This document shows positions 8,518 through 17,567 of a stretch of DNA of 55,166 nt, in pieces. The first letter of the stretch is position 1, and each line of letters begins with the position of its first letter. The translations under genes were made by a program, and so were the position numbers. The notes beneath the pieces are model-generated. The model made no database searches. It was not told where the DNA came from and saw only the letters and a list, made by a program, of their open reading frames with translations. This stretch comes from a virus: positions 1 to 55,166 of the IMG/VR virus record IMGVR_UViG_3300032954_000016. One strand, given 5' to 3'.

Positions 8518-8886
8518 TCACTTCCTCGGGTCGGTCCGGCCGCGGTCGCCGTCCTGCCGCTGCGCCTCCCACAGGGCGAAGGCGTGGGTGTTCTGCTCTA
8601 TCACCGTGCGCACGTCCTGGAGCAGCTCGGTCATCGCCTTGTCCACGTGCGCCCGGTCGTCGGACATCTGCTGCTGGAGCGCCATGTGCTCGTCGCCGAG
8701 TTGGCGCTGGACACCCGCGTCGGCCTCGCGCCGCTCTGCGACCTCCATCGCCAGGCTCTTGTCGGTGTTCTGGATTTGGGTGTCGTGCCGGCTGACCATC
8801 ATGACGATGGTCGCCTCGGCCGCGGCGAACCCGAGCAGGGCGCCGATGATGAGGACGAGCGCGTTGATGACGAACTGGTTCTTCAT
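8518..8886 (-). CDS. membrane-anchored coiled-coil protein, spanin-like candidate
   Basis: A 122-residue protein starting at ATG 8886, ATGA-overlapping the upstream gene. Residues 5-27 form one transmembrane anchor (VINALVLIIGALLGFAAAE). The rest is a long Gln/Asp/Glu/Arg-rich helix with heptad character. This is the topology of an inner-membrane spanin, and its setting among small membrane genes after the tail fibres fits. No outer-membrane lipoprotein partner is obvious, although the 21-residue frame at 9921-9986 has a cysteine-bearing hydrophobic leader. Confidence 0.55.
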   Translation of the reverse strand: MKNQFVINALVLIIGALLGFAAAEATIVMMVSRHDTQIQNTDKSLAMEVAERREADAGVQRQLGDEHMALQQQMSDDRAHVDKAMTELLQDVRTVIEQNTHAFALWEAQRQDGDRGRTDPRK

Positions 8887-9899
8887 GGTATGGTGATGGT
8901 CAGGGTGGCCGGCTTGCCGGACGGCTGGACGGCCCGGAACAGGACCGCCACCTGCGCCTGCGAGGCGTGCGGCGTGCCGCCGACCTGGTTCGAGAGCGCC
9001 GACTCCGCGAGGACGCTGTAGGTGGTGGCGACGTAGTAGGTCGCGGCGGCGGTCAGGCCGGTCACGGTGCAGTTGGTCGCCGCCGGGTCGGGCACGTTGA
9101 CCCGGCCGCCGGCCGGGTAGTGGTTGGTCCAGGTCCCGCTGACCGTCGACCAGTAGATGTACTCGCCGACGACGGTCGGGTCGGTCACCGGGTTCCAGCC
9201 GAGCGTCTGCGAGTACGCGACCGGGTTGCTGAACAGGCGCACGAGCGCCGCGTTCGAGACGACCACGCTGCCGACGCAGTTCGTCGCCAGCGTCACCCAG
9301 TTGGTCGGGCCGCACGCGTTCCGCGCCTGGAGGGCGAACGGGTTGGTGTTGCCGGTGACGGTGATGAGCGCGTCGGGGAACGGCGGGAAGATGAACATTT
9401 GAATGCCAGCCGCCGTCGCCGCGCCTTTGGGGGATTGCGCTTTGATTATTGGCGGGGGTTGATTCGCTCGCGGGTCATAGATGCTGGCGCGGTTTGTCTG
9501 TGAGGCGCAAGCCATCGGCAGGAGCAATAACGCAAGACAGGAAGCGCGTTCGCAGAAGCCTCGAATCCTCGAAAGTAAATGCTCGCGTCGGAGCTGAGAA
9601 ATGACATTCGTGAGATTGCCGTCACGCACGAACTTTTCCGAATCGGCCTGGATGAGCAGTTTCATGTCCCGCGTTCTTATCGGATGACTATTAAGATTGG
9701 AAAGTAATCGGTCGCGTATCTCAGCCATTGGCATAATCTCGATTGGCGAAGATTCTAGCGTTGGAGTCAGCGGTGCTTCGTTGTGCCTCAGTGCCGCTCG
9801 CTCTGCAAGCCTGCGTTGCCGTTCGGCGCGCGGCAGCTTCAGCCATGCCTTGCATTTGGCAACTTGCTGGCAGTTGATTGCTTGCTCAGAAGTCATCAC
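8883..9899 (-). CDS. chimeric protein: winged-helix-like N-terminus plus fibronectin III-like C-terminus
   Basis: A 338-residue frame whose best starts are the adjacent ATGs at 9899 and 9896, neither with a good ribosome binding site. Residues ~50-110 are charged and helical, with a pattern like a winged helix (SEKFVRDGNLTNVISQLRRE). A hydrophobic LALLLLPMACAS stretch follows. The C-terminal ~200 residues contain a fibronectin type III-like repeat (GLTAAATYYVATTYSVLAES). The first half is AT-rich and the second half GC-rich, so the gene looks like a fusion at the edge of the acquired island at 9.4-13.4 kb. It may be a remodelled tail-fibre gene. Confidence 0.5.
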   Translation of the reverse strand: MMTSEQAINCQQVAKCKAWLKLPRAERQRRLAERAALRHNEAPLTPTLESSPIEIMPMAEIRDRLLSNLNSHPIRTRDMKLLIQADSEKFVRDGNLTNVISQLRREHLLSRIRGFCERASCLALLLLPMACASQTNRASIYDPRANQPPPIIKAQSPKGAATAAGIQMFIFPPFPDALITVTGNTNPFALQARNACGPTNWVTLATNCVGSVVVSNAALVRLFSNPVAYSQTLGWNPVTDPTVVGEYIYWSTVSGTWTNHYPAGGRVNVPDPAATNCTVTGLTAAATYYVATTYSVLAESALSNQVGGTPHASQAQVAVLFRAVQPSGKPATLTITIP

Positions 9900-9920
9900 T
9901 TATTTTGCAATGTTACATTG

Positions 9921-9986
9921 TTAATTAAATTGTTGGTGCTCGGCGCAGAGGCAGCACAGCAAAAGGATGGCGGCGAGGCGGGTCAT
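9921..9986 (-). CDS. 21-residue hydrophobic leader-like frame, possibly a relic
   Basis: ATG 9986 begins two bases after the stop of the esterase gene and encodes MTRLAAILLLCCLCAEHQQFN before a TAA. This is the profile of a Sec or lipoprotein signal peptide cut short. The DNA switches from GC-rich to AT-rich inside it. I read it as the orphaned signal peptide of the original version of the downstream fibronectin-like protein, but a real mini-lipoprotein cannot be excluded. Confidence 0.35.
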   Translation of the reverse strand: MTRLAAILLLCCLCAEHQQFN

Positions 9987-9988
9987 GG

Positions 9989-12289
9989 CTAGAATGGCAC
10001 CGGCAAATGGCCGGATGTTGAATTGGCATTGGTGTCGGCGAATGGAACCAACCAAGAAGTGATGTTCGATGTTGTAATGAAACCGGGAATTGTTGCGTTA
10101 TATCGGATGTTCCCCCGCGCCCCGCTATACCAGCCGGGATTACCGTTCGTGCCGTTCATGGCGTAATACTCGGTAGCCCAAGCCGCCGATGACGGGTCGC
10201 TATGCAAATGCAAGACAACCATGTTGCTGTTCGCCCCTTCAATCGTCACACTGTCAATCACGTTCGACCCAAGGCTGTTGGTGTAGGTGAATCCATAATT
10301 CGGAGTGCCAACCACCAGCGTTGTGTCGGTTGTGAGGTTGCCTTGAGACATGACGTTGGTGATGGCTGACCCGGCTCTGAAGATGTTTGTGGGCCGAACA
10401 CAATCCCAACCGCTGCCCCACACTTCGTTGTAAAAAGCGTAAGCTGCCTTCTCGCCCTGAAACTGATACATGGTCGGGCCGCCCAGATGAACATTGTCAG
10501 ACCTGAACGATTCCATGTAGCGCGAGTCAATGATTTTGTTGCTTGGCCAATAGTCTCGAACCGCGTTGAGCATCCCCATATCTGAGTAAGGAAATGAAGC
10601 TGTCGCGGGATAATAATAAGATGACTCCATGAAGGACAGCATGTGCGGAGTGTTGGTCTGGCCGGTGATGGCCATAATATCAGCGGCAATGTTCTGTTCC
10701 CATTGAATCAGGTTAGCTTCATAAGTCGTCGTTGCCCGGTTAGCCTCACCATGACAGACCACAATTGCCCGAATGTTCAGTCCTGCTCCGAAGATATTGC
10801 TGACCACAGATTGAGATTTGGCAAGGTCATTCAAACAATGCTGATAAACATTGGTGATAACATTTCCTCCGGGGCTGAGTAACATCAGCATGTTCGTGCT
10901 GTTCTTTTGCAGGGCTTCATAGGCCGCACCCGCCGCTGCCCAGTTGATGACAAAAATGCTGTTTGTGTCCATGCCGATGCCGTTAGTGAACGGGCCAGAT
11001 AAACCATTGGTTCTTAGATAGTGAAGTTCATCGGCGAAAGCACGCCATCCAGTGTCCGCCCCTGACTCTACGTAACCTGCAATCGTTGACCGCGCACTGA
11101 TTGTATTTGTGACGAAGGCCGACTGAGCACCCGGATTTCCTGTAACAGTTGCGGTCGGAACAGTCTCGCCGCCGCAATAAAGTGCCCACGGCACTTGATT
11201 GCTCCCATTGATTGCACCAAGGCTTTGAGTTCCGGTTCCACCTGCTACTGCTAATGATTGACCCAAAATCAGCACCGCATCTAACGGCTGTGGATAGTAG
11301 GCGGTTCTACCTAAACGCTGTTCGATGCCCTGAACCATTGTGTAATACGCCCCCAGCAAGTCAGTTGGAATACCTGAATCCCACATGGCCCATGCCACTG
11401 GAATGTTGGTAGATGGGTTGCTGACGCCGGAAAAGAAATTGTCGCGGGCAAGAACATAAGGGGACGCGGCGTAAAACACGCCAGACAACGAATTGGCACT
11501 GGTGTCATGTTGATGAATCAAGCCGTTCTGATAAATATATTCATTGTTGGTGGCCAACCGTGTGAATCCGAAGAGACCCGCACCAAGCATGTATTTGGGC
11601 GGGTTGGCTGGCGTAATAGACGAGAGATTTCCAACAACGGTTTTGACTGCAATATCGCCGCCAGCCCCACTCGGTAATATATTAAGGGTGCTACCGCCGT
11701 TGATACAGCCCATGATGCCTTCCGTGAGTGTGTAAAGAAGATTGGTGGTCGGGTAGGTCAGCCACAGAGCAAATCCGTTTGTTCCAATCCCCCAGTTTGT
11801 GTAGTTCATGCTCAGGGCACGGACAGTAGGATTGTTGAAGCCGGATTGCCGCGTGTAGTCTGAAGCAAGCAGCCCCCCGGCAGGACTGGCATTTGTGGCG
11901 ATGAAACTGACGTTGGTTCCCGGCACCAGATAGGTATAAGCAGCATTGGTCTGGTTCCCGGCGAACGGGCCACCGCATAGGAAGTATGACCACAAACTTT
12001 GGCCGGTAGATGCGCTATTGGTGTTCTTGGCAAAGTTCACGCCCCAATCCACGGCTTGCAAATCGCTGGCTGAAATCGTGCCGCCTTTGTTTGTGATGTT
12101 CGCGCCATAGACCAGTGTTTCAGTCTGGTAGCTGTAGCCGGAAGCAACTGTTGGCGGATACGGCCCGCCAACCCAAATCGCCTGCCCTACCCAAATTGGA
12201 TTTTGGGCCAGCGCAGTCAGCGAAACCAACAGCAGAAGTGCTATTGATTGGTATAGACGAGTTGTGCGAATACGTTTGTGGTTCCCCAT
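9989..12289 (-). CDS. secreted or virion SGNH/GDSL-type esterase domain protein
   Basis: A 766-residue protein starting at ATG 12289, inside the end of the upstream gene (49-nt overlap). Residues ~12-29 are a hydrophobic signal segment ending ALAQ. The centre carries a block I-like LILGQSLAVAGG motif, then VVCHGEANRATTTY, then DNVHLGG with a candidate catalytic Asp-x-x-His pair. This combination is typical of SGNH hydrolases of the sialate O-acetylesterase/CE6 type that deacetylate polysaccharides. The flanks are Thr/Asn-rich and beta-rich. The gene is clearly less GC-rich than the genome. A tail-spike-like capsule or polysaccharide deacetylase is likely, and the Sec signal is unexpected for a virion protein. 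Confidence 0.65.
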   Translation of the reverse strand: MGNHKRIRTTRLYQSIALLLLVSLTALAQNPIWVGQAIWVGGPYPPTVASGYSYQTETLVYGANITNKGGTISASDLQAVDWGVNFAKNTNSASTGQSLWSYFLCGGPFAGNQTNAAYTYLVPGTNVSFIATNASPAGGLLASDYTRQSGFNNPTVRALSMNYTNWGIGTNGFALWLTYPTTNLLYTLTEGIMGCINGGSTLNILPSGAGGDIAVKTVVGNLSSITPANPPKYMLGAGLFGFTRLATNNEYIYQNGLIHQHDTSANSLSGVFYAASPYVLARDNFFSGVSNPSTNIPVAWAMWDSGIPTDLLGAYYTMVQGIEQRLGRTAYYPQPLDAVLILGQSLAVAGGTGTQSLGAINGSNQVPWALYCGGETVPTATVTGNPGAQSAFVTNTISARSTIAGYVESGADTGWRAFADELHYLRTNGLSGPFTNGIGMDTNSIFVINWAAAGAAYEALQKNSTNMLMLLSPGGNVITNVYQHCLNDLAKSQSVVSNIFGAGLNIRAIVVCHGEANRATTTYEANLIQWEQNIAADIMAITGQTNTPHMLSFMESSYYYPATASFPYSDMGMLNAVRDYWPSNKIIDSRYMESFRSDNVHLGGPTMYQFQGEKAAYAFYNEVWGSGWDCVRPTNIFRAGSAITNVMSQGNLTTDTTLVVGTPNYGFTYTNSLGSNVIDSVTIEGANSNMVVLHLHSDPSSAAWATEYYAMNGTNGNPGWYSGARGNIRYNATIPGFITTSNITSWLVPFADTNANSTSGHLPVPF

Positions 12290-14448
12290 AACCCGGCTGG
12301 GATTAAGATTGGAGAAACGTGATTGGTTGGGAATGGGCTTACAAAAGCACCTGCCATATTTGCGCCATTCAGGTTCGTCAGCCCGGAGCCGTTGCCAGAA
12401 ATGGCATAACCATTTGAGACCGATAAATTCCCGGCGACCGTCACATCGCCGTTGATGGCGGGATAAGCCCACGGTCTGACAGTTGTTCCCGCAAGGTTTG
12501 TCCAGGTTACGGCGTTTCCGTCAGGTCGCGTGGGTTTTATTATTGCCAATGCGGACGCAGCGTTAAGCCCAATGTCCATTGACAGCGGGTTGGTGCAAGT
12601 TGTGGTATCAATCATCAAGTCGTCCTGTGCGATGAACTCGCCCGCAGCTATGGCTGAGGTAGAAGCGACACCATAAACGGTTGTGTTGGCTGAGTTGGTG
12701 ATGCCTTGTTCGTTCACATAAATGGTGCAGCCGCTGTGAACCTTAAATGTGCCCGCCGCCGCGCCTTTCAACCGGATTCCAGCACGGGTTTCGGTAAAGG
12801 TTGTGGTCTGATTGTTTGTGCCAACCATCCTTGTGCCCCAAAGGTCGTAAACGTATCCCGAAGATGGGACAGGAACAAAGGCATCCTCACCAAAATAAGC
12901 CGTGCAATCTCGAATGACAACTGACCCGCCGGGCTTACTCGCCGCGCCCATTCGCCAGCAGGATACGTTGTCCCAAGCTATGACGTCTTGAAAATACTCG
13001 TTCGTTCCGGCGCTGGCAGGATACGTGCCGAAAATGTTAGCAGAGTTCCCTTGGTTTGGATAATATACGCCAATCCAAGTGCCACCAATTATGGAGCAAC
13101 CGTCGTCGAGTTCGATTTGAGAAGCTGGTCCGCTGCTGACATTGTTTGATAATGAATAGATTACGCCAGGGTTGGCTATGATAGTTACGTGTGGAGGAAA
13201 ATATAATGCACCTGCAGTTGTGGTATTCGTTGGGTCGCACGGATCAACTGGATATGTTCCTGCGTTCACAATAATTGTGTCGCCGGGCTGTGTTATTTGG
13301 TTGGTAAAAATCTGACAGAGCAACCCGAACGGCTTGGTTTGGTTGCCGCGAACACCATTTAGAGTTCCAGATGGGTCAACCCAAATCGTCTGCGCGTTTG
13401 TAAACGTGAGTGTCCCGGCTGTGGTGGCGTAGGTGGCTGTGGATGCGTTGCCGGACGTGTTGTTGGTCAGGCTCCCGGTGACGTTCGTGGCCGTGCCGTT
13501 GAGCGGGCCGGCGAGCTGGCTGCTGGTTACCGCGCCGCCCATGAACGTGCCGCCGACGAAGCTGCCGGCGGTCACCGGGCCGCTGGCGGTCACACTGCTC
13601 ACACTGACGCCGTTGCCGCTCAGTGTGCCCGACCCGACGTTTATGTTGAGGTTGCCCGGGGCGCTCGGCCCGATGCTGTTGGCGGTGATGGCGTTGCCCG
13701 CCATCGTGTTGAACGCGAGCCCGTTCATCAGCACGTTGCTCCCGCCGCCGATGGCGAACGCGCCCGAGACGGTCGGGGCCAGCGACGAGACCGGGGCCGG
13801 CAGCAGGCCGTAGGTGGACTGCGCCCACGTCCCGACGAAGGTGCTCGCCAGGTTGTAGTGCTCCTGGCCGTTGGCCGCCAGGATGCGCCAGGCGTTGTTG
13901 TTGCTGACGACGAAGCTCTGCGCCACGTAGTTGGTGAACGCCAGCGGCGCGGTCTGCGTGTACCAGCCGAGCACGGAGTCGCCGCTGGAGCTCTGGAGCA
14001 GGAACTGGTTGCTGACGACCTGGATGGCCATGCCGCCGAGCGTCCACGACCCGAGCACGACCTGGTTGCTGGCGGTCAGCGTCCCGTTGTTGGTCTCCGG
14101 CCCGTTGTAGACATTGGTCCCGGTATAGGTGTTGAGGCCGTTGGTGGTCGCCACCTGCCCGGCGTGCAGCGTCGCGGCGGTGTCGGGCGGGATAAAGATG
14201 TTGGTGCCGGAGCTGTTGGTCGGGGCGGCGTTGAGGATGCCCTGCTGCTGCGGCGTCAGGGCGTTGGTGTTGCCGCCGGCCGACCCGAGGAGCGGGTTGG
14301 CCTGCGCGATCCCGTTGGCGTTGGTCGGCCCCGTTATGACCATGTTGGTGTCCACCATTATGGCGTAGAGCGGGCTGGAGGCGGCCCGGCAGACGGCCGC
14401 GGCGCCGAGCAGCGCGAGGGCGGCGGCGAGTAGTGTCTTGGTCTTCAT
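12241..14448 (-). CDS. tail spike/fibre with signal peptide and parallel beta-helix
   Basis: A 735-residue protein starting at ATG 14448 and overlapping the upstream stop by ATGA. Residues 1-22 form a Sec signal (MKTKTLLAAALALLG, ending CRA). A Thr/Asn/Gly-rich low-complexity region follows. From the middle onward there are pectate-lyase-style turns (GDTIIVNAGTYPVDP, TIIANPGVIYSLSNN, CSIIGGTWIG) that indicate a right-handed beta-helix. The C-terminus has GSGLTNLNGANM, a trimer-fibre type motif. GC falls sharply from about 13.4 kb downward, so the 3' half is probably acquired. It is the likely receptor-binding protein. No catalytic residues identified. Confidence 0.65.
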   Translation of the reverse strand: MKTKTLLAAALALLGAAAVCRAASSPLYAIMVDTNMVITGPTNANGIAQANPLLGSAGGNTNALTPQQQGILNAAPTNSSGTNIFIPPDTAATLHAGQVATTNGLNTYTGTNVYNGPETNNGTLTASNQVVLGSWTLGGMAIQVVSNQFLLQSSSGDSVLGWYTQTAPLAFTNYVAQSFVVSNNNAWRILAANGQEHYNLASTFVGTWAQSTYGLLPAPVSSLAPTVSGAFAIGGGSNVLMNGLAFNTMAGNAITANSIGPSAPGNLNINVGSGTLSGNGVSVSSVTASGPVTAGSFVGGTFMGGAVTSSQLAGPLNGTATNVTGSLTNNTSGNASTATYATTAGTLTFTNAQTIWVDPSGTLNGVRGNQTKPFGLLCQIFTNQITQPGDTIIVNAGTYPVDPCDPTNTTTAGALYFPPHVTIIANPGVIYSLSNNVSSGPASQIELDDGCSIIGGTWIGVYYPNQGNSANIFGTYPASAGTNEYFQDVIAWDNVSCWRMGAASKPGGSVVIRDCTAYFGEDAFVPVPSSGYVYDLWGTRMVGTNNQTTTFTETRAGIRLKGAAAGTFKVHSGCTIYVNEQGITNSANTTVYGVASTSAIAAGEFIAQDDLMIDTTTCTNPLSMDIGLNAASALAIIKPTRPDGNAVTWTNLAGTTVRPWAYPAINGDVTVAGNLSVSNGYAISGNGSGLTNLNGANMAGAFVSPFPTNHVSPILIPAGLWGTTNVFAQLVYTNQ

Positions 14449-15086
14449 GGCGATGTGCTCCCGTCCGGGTTCGGGCAGTAGCCGCCCCCGGCGTTGGTTA
14501 GGGCCCAGCGGCGGTACTTGCCGTCCGGGCAAAGGTACGACTGGTAGCCGAGCACGCTCGGCGAGGCCAGCGGGTTGGTGACCGGTATCCCGGTGTCGAA
14601 CAGCGACACCTGGAAGAAGGCCAGCGTGACGTACTTGGCCGTCGAGTCGTTGGTCACGCCGTAGATGCAGCACCAGAACTGGTTGCTGCCGGCGACGCTC
14701 AGCGTGTTCCAGACCGAGGCCGGCACGGCGAGGTTGACCTGCTGCTGGCTGCCGTTGGCCCAGTTGGCCGCGGTGAGCGCCGGGCTGCCGCCGCCCGGGG
14801 CCGTTATGTTGGCGTTGAGCACCGTCTGGCTCCAGTAGGTCGTGCCCTCGTGCGGCGTGCCGCTGGCCTGGAGCGCGACGACGATGGACGCGAGGTTGGT
14901 CGGGTCGATGATCGTGCCGTCGGCGAGCGTCCCGACGCTGAACACCATCTGCCACAGCAGGTCCGCGCCGGTCGCCAGCATGATGGTGGCGCCGGTCGTC
15001 GCGTCCTGCGGCGCGGTCCCGGTGAGCGCCTTGGTCACGTCGAACGCCGTCCGAATCGTCTGCGCTGTCCTTTGCGGGTTGGCCAT
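14445..15086 (-). CDS. probable tail or baseplate protein
   Basis: A 213-residue protein starting at ATG 15086. It is Thr/Ala/Asn-rich with aromatic clusters (QFWCCIYGVTNDSTAKYVTL) and a C-terminal LCPDGKYRRWALTNAGGGY, probably beta-sandwich. It lies between the tail-tube-like gene and the spike gene and shares ATGA coupling with the spike. Not assigned to a family. Confidence 0.6.
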   Translation of the reverse strand: MANPQRTAQTIRTAFDVTKALTGTAPQDATTGATIMLATGADLLWQMVFSVGTLADGTIIDPTNLASIVVALQASGTPHEGTTYWSQTVLNANITAPGGGSPALTAANWANGSQQQVNLAVPASVWNTLSVAGSNQFWCCIYGVTNDSTAKYVTLAFFQVSLFDTGIPVTNPLASPSVLGYQSYLCPDGKYRRWALTNAGGGYCPNPDGSTSP

Positions 15087-15089
15087 AGG

Positions 15090-15542
15090 TCAAGGGGATG
15101 TCGTGGTCACGGCCTGCGTCTTGAAGGTGAACGAGTGCACCACCCGGGCGCCGGCCACGTCGGCGTCGTAGGACTCCAGGCTGCCGTAGGGGTAGTACTC
15201 GGTCTCGTCGTCCTGCACCACCTGCAGGTGGACCTTGGCCCCGGCGAAGGTCGACTGCATGAGGCGCGTGCTCTTGACGGCCGCCGCCAGGGCCGACCCG
15301 CCGCCGGACGCGGAGTAGCTGGCCTCGAACCGCCACGAGAGCGTCACCGCGGCGTTGGCCTGCGGCTGCACCGTCTGCGACGGGGCGCCGAAGCCGGGCG
15401 CCGAGTAGTTGAGCATCCGCAGGGACACCTTGTACTCGGGCATCAGGTCCGGCACGCCGAGCAGCGCGCCCGCGGCCACGTCGAACAGCGTGGACCACTG
15501 CGCCTGCCCCGCGATTTTGTAGAGCACCTTCATGGCCGTCAC
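15090..15542 (-). CDS. small tail protein, possible tube or terminator component
   Basis: A 150-residue protein starting at ATG 15542 with an ATGA overlap to the tail-tube-like gene. It is beta-rich (AAVTLSWRFEASYSASGGG, KVHLQVVQDDETEYYPYG). In siphophages the genes next to the major tail tube encode tail completion or a second tube-domain protein. The sequence alone does not decide. Confidence 0.55.
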   Translation of the reverse strand: MTAMKVLYKIAGQAQWSTLFDVAAGALLGVPDLMPEYKVSLRMLNYSAPGFGAPSQTVQPQANAAVTLSWRFEASYSASGGGSALAAAVKSTRLMQSTFAGAKVHLQVVQDDETEYYPYGSLESYDADVAGARVVHSFTFKTQAVTTTSP

Positions 15543-16585
15543 GCGCTGAACACCAGGGCGGCGGCCGGCACCGCGCCGGACCCCGCCACGAGCTTGGGCA
15601 CGAACGCCACCTCGCCGGTGCCTAGCTTGGTCCCGCCGAACTCGAACCCGCCGGCCTCGATGACCGCCTCACAGTTCTTGAGCGTCAGGGTCTTGGAGGA
15701 CGGCCCGCTGAGCACCAGGTCGGCCGCGGAGCCCTCGGTCAGGACCGCGCCCTGCGCGAGCGCGGTGACCTTGGCCAGGAGCTGCGTGTGCGTCGGACCG
15801 GTCAGCCGCGCCTTGACCATGAACCGCACGCCGTCGAACGTGCAGTGGTAGGTCCGTCCCTGGCTCTGCTTCATCGAGTACCTGGCGTCGACGACCAGCT
15901 CCCAGCCGTCCTCGGCGTCGAGCGCCGTGAAGTTGGAGATGGCGCCCCACGCGCCGGTCCAGTGGCCGTTGATGAAGTCGGTCGTGCCGTAGGCCGGCAC
16001 CGTCCCCGAGCCGGACGGGTCGGAGGCCGAGGACTCGACGATCCCGGTCGTCCCGGCCGAGCCGGCGGCGTGCGCCGAGGTGTCGAACAGCTCGCCGCCC
16101 GCGCCGATCGCCAGGGCCGGGTCCATGAGCGCGCCGATGTCCATCGCGGTGAACAGCGGCTTGCCGACCCCGAGGTGCATCCCGGGCGGGCGGATGATGG
16201 CCGTGCGCACGGCGCGGTACGTGCGCCCGTCGGGCGTCCAGACCAGCGTCGGCGCGCAGCCGTTGGCGGCGCCGGCGGCCACGTCGAACGGCCGCGTGCC
16301 GCACAGCAGCGCCGCCGAGTTCGAGCCGGTCGTCACCCCGAGGTACGTCGGGTAGAGCACCGGCAGCAGCGCCCAGCAGTCGAACGGCGTCAGCGTTATC
16401 CTGCCGGTGACGTCGTCGATGGTCGACGCGGTGTAGCCGTAGCTCGCGTTGTAGCGCGGCGTGACCTTGGTGTTGACGTTGATGTTGACCATCCCCGCCT
16501 CGCCCTCGGCGTGGAGGATGTAGACCGTGCCCGCGAAGGTGTGCGCCACCTTGCCGGGGCCGTAGTAGAGTGTCGGTGCTGCCAT
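15539..16585 (-). CDS. major tail tube protein candidate
   Basis: A 348-residue protein starting at ATG 16585 with a GAAAGG ribosome binding site and a possible promoter upstream. It begins MAAPTLYYGPGKVAHTFAG and shows alternating beta-strand patterns, a typical tube-protein region (TGRITLTPFDCWALLPVLYP) and a C-terminal immunoglobulin-like stretch. Its own strong translation signal and place between head-completion genes and the tape measure fit an abundant virion protein. No homologue can be named with certainty. A decoration protein is the alternative. Confidence 0.55.
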   Translation of the reverse strand: MAAPTLYYGPGKVAHTFAGTVYILHAEGEAGMVNINVNTKVTPRYNASYGYTASTIDDVTGRITLTPFDCWALLPVLYPTYLGVTTGSNSAALLCGTRPFDVAAGAANGCAPTLVWTPDGRTYRAVRTAIIRPPGMHLGVGKPLFTAMDIGALMDPALAIGAGGELFDTSAHAAGSAGTTGIVESSASDPSGSGTVPAYGTTDFINGHWTGAWGAISNFTALDAEDGWELVVDARYSMKQSQGRTYHCTFDGVRFMVKARLTGPTHTQLLAKVTALAQGAVLTEGSAADLVLSGPSSKTLTLKNCEAVIEAGGFEFGGTKLGTGEVAFVPKLVAGSGAVPAAALVFSA

Positions 16586-16607
16586 AGTCGTTTACCTTTC
16601 GTCGTTC

Positions 16608-16637
16608 AGCCTATTTTTTGTCGCGCCGTCCATTCAA
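16608..16637 (-). promoter_or_regulatory. weak candidate promoter before tail-tube-like gene
   Basis: On the minus strand TTGAAT (16632-16637) is followed after 18 bases by TAGGCT (16608-16613). It lies in the only gap of this gene block, upstream of a good GAAAGG site. The boxes match the consensus less well than the other promoters, so this is tentative. Confidence 0.35.
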
Positions 16638-16646
16638 TGTTTTTCC

Positions 16647-17567
16647 TCAGGGCGGGTCGTCGCTCGTGGTCGCGACTCCGCCCTTGATGTACAGGTACTT
16701 CGCCAACCCGGTCAGCGAGTCCACCATCCGCCAGGACGGCATGCCGACCGAGTTGTAGTTGACCACGATGGTCCCGCCGTAGATCGAGATGGGCAGCGCC
16801 GTCGCCGGCGTCGAGTCCACCGGCGCGTATGCCGTGGCCGAGCCGAGCTTGCCGGCGCCGTAGGCCCGCGCCCGCACGACCTGGCCGGTGCCCGGCGCCG
16901 TCGCGACCGACGCCCCGGTGTAGAGCTGGGCCGTGGACGCCTCGCCGCTGCTGGTCGGCCCGGTGAAGTTGTACGGGAACGAGCCGTCGAGCGTGTACCA
17001 TATCGCCGCGCCCATGTCCGCGGCGCACACGAAGTCCGCGGTCCCGGCCCCGAGCACGACCGTCACCTGGCCGGTCCGCTGCGTCTGGACGTTCTTGGCC
17101 TTCTTGAGCTGGAACCGGAGCCGGTAGCCGAGCGCGACCGTGCCGAGCGGCGCGGCCACGTGCGACTGCGGCGCCGGCACGAACGTCGAGAGCCGGTCGT
17201 CCGCGTAGTGGTGGACCTCGTCGAAGATCATCTGCATCGTCGCCTCGCACGACCCGCCCGTCCCCTTGGCCGGCAGCCCCGGCTGCGCCAGCGCCGCGGA
17301 GAGCTGCGGCGACTCCAGCACCCACACCGGGAACACCCAGTCCATGATCGGGCCGGGCACGTTCTGCTCCTCGCAGGTCGACTCGGGCATCTCGACGATG
17401 ACGCACTGGCCGGCGCACCCGTTGCGCGGCGTCGTCAGGGCCGTGGCCACGTAGGTCTCGGAGACGAGCTGCTCCTTGCGCTGGAGCACGACGTTGTAGC
17501 TGGCGAGCTGCGCCGAGCTGGCGAGCACGCCGAACAGGTCCTTCTGCGCCTGGAGGAGGTCGAGCAT
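16647..17567 (-). CDS. structural protein with chitobiase-C-terminal-like domain
   Basis: A 306-residue protein starting at ATG 17567 and overlapping the upstream stop by TGATG. The N-terminal ~170 residues resemble phage tail-completion proteins (MLDLLQAQKDLFGVLASS; FDEVHHYADD). The C-terminal third contains AAIWYTLDGSFPYNFTGPTS, very close to the CHB_HEX_C type beta-sandwich ('xIYYTLDGSxPT') found as an accessory domain in glycosidases and surface proteins. A tail or neck protein carrying a carbohydrate-binding-type decoration is the best reading. Confidence 0.6.
   Translation of the reverse strand: MLDLLQAQKDLFGVLASSAQLASYNVVLQRKEQLVSETYVATALTTPRNGCAGQCVIVEMPESTCEEQNVPGPIMDWVFPVWVLESPQLSAALAQPGLPAKGTGGSCEATMQMIFDEVHHYADDRLSTFVPAPQSHVAAPLGTVALGYRLRFQLKKAKNVQTQRTGQVTVVLGAGTADFVCAADMGAAIWYTLDGSFPYNFTGPTSSGEASTAQLYTGASVATAPGTGQVVRARAYGAGKLGSATAYAPVDSTPATALPISIYGGTIVVNYNSVGMPSWRMVDSLTGLAKYLYIKGGVATTSDDPP

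Noticed and set aside
12241-15498. A 1085-codon minus frame covering three genes
   Set aside because: The upstream part is an out-of-frame reading of 14445-15542. The spike starts at ATG 14448 with a signal peptide.
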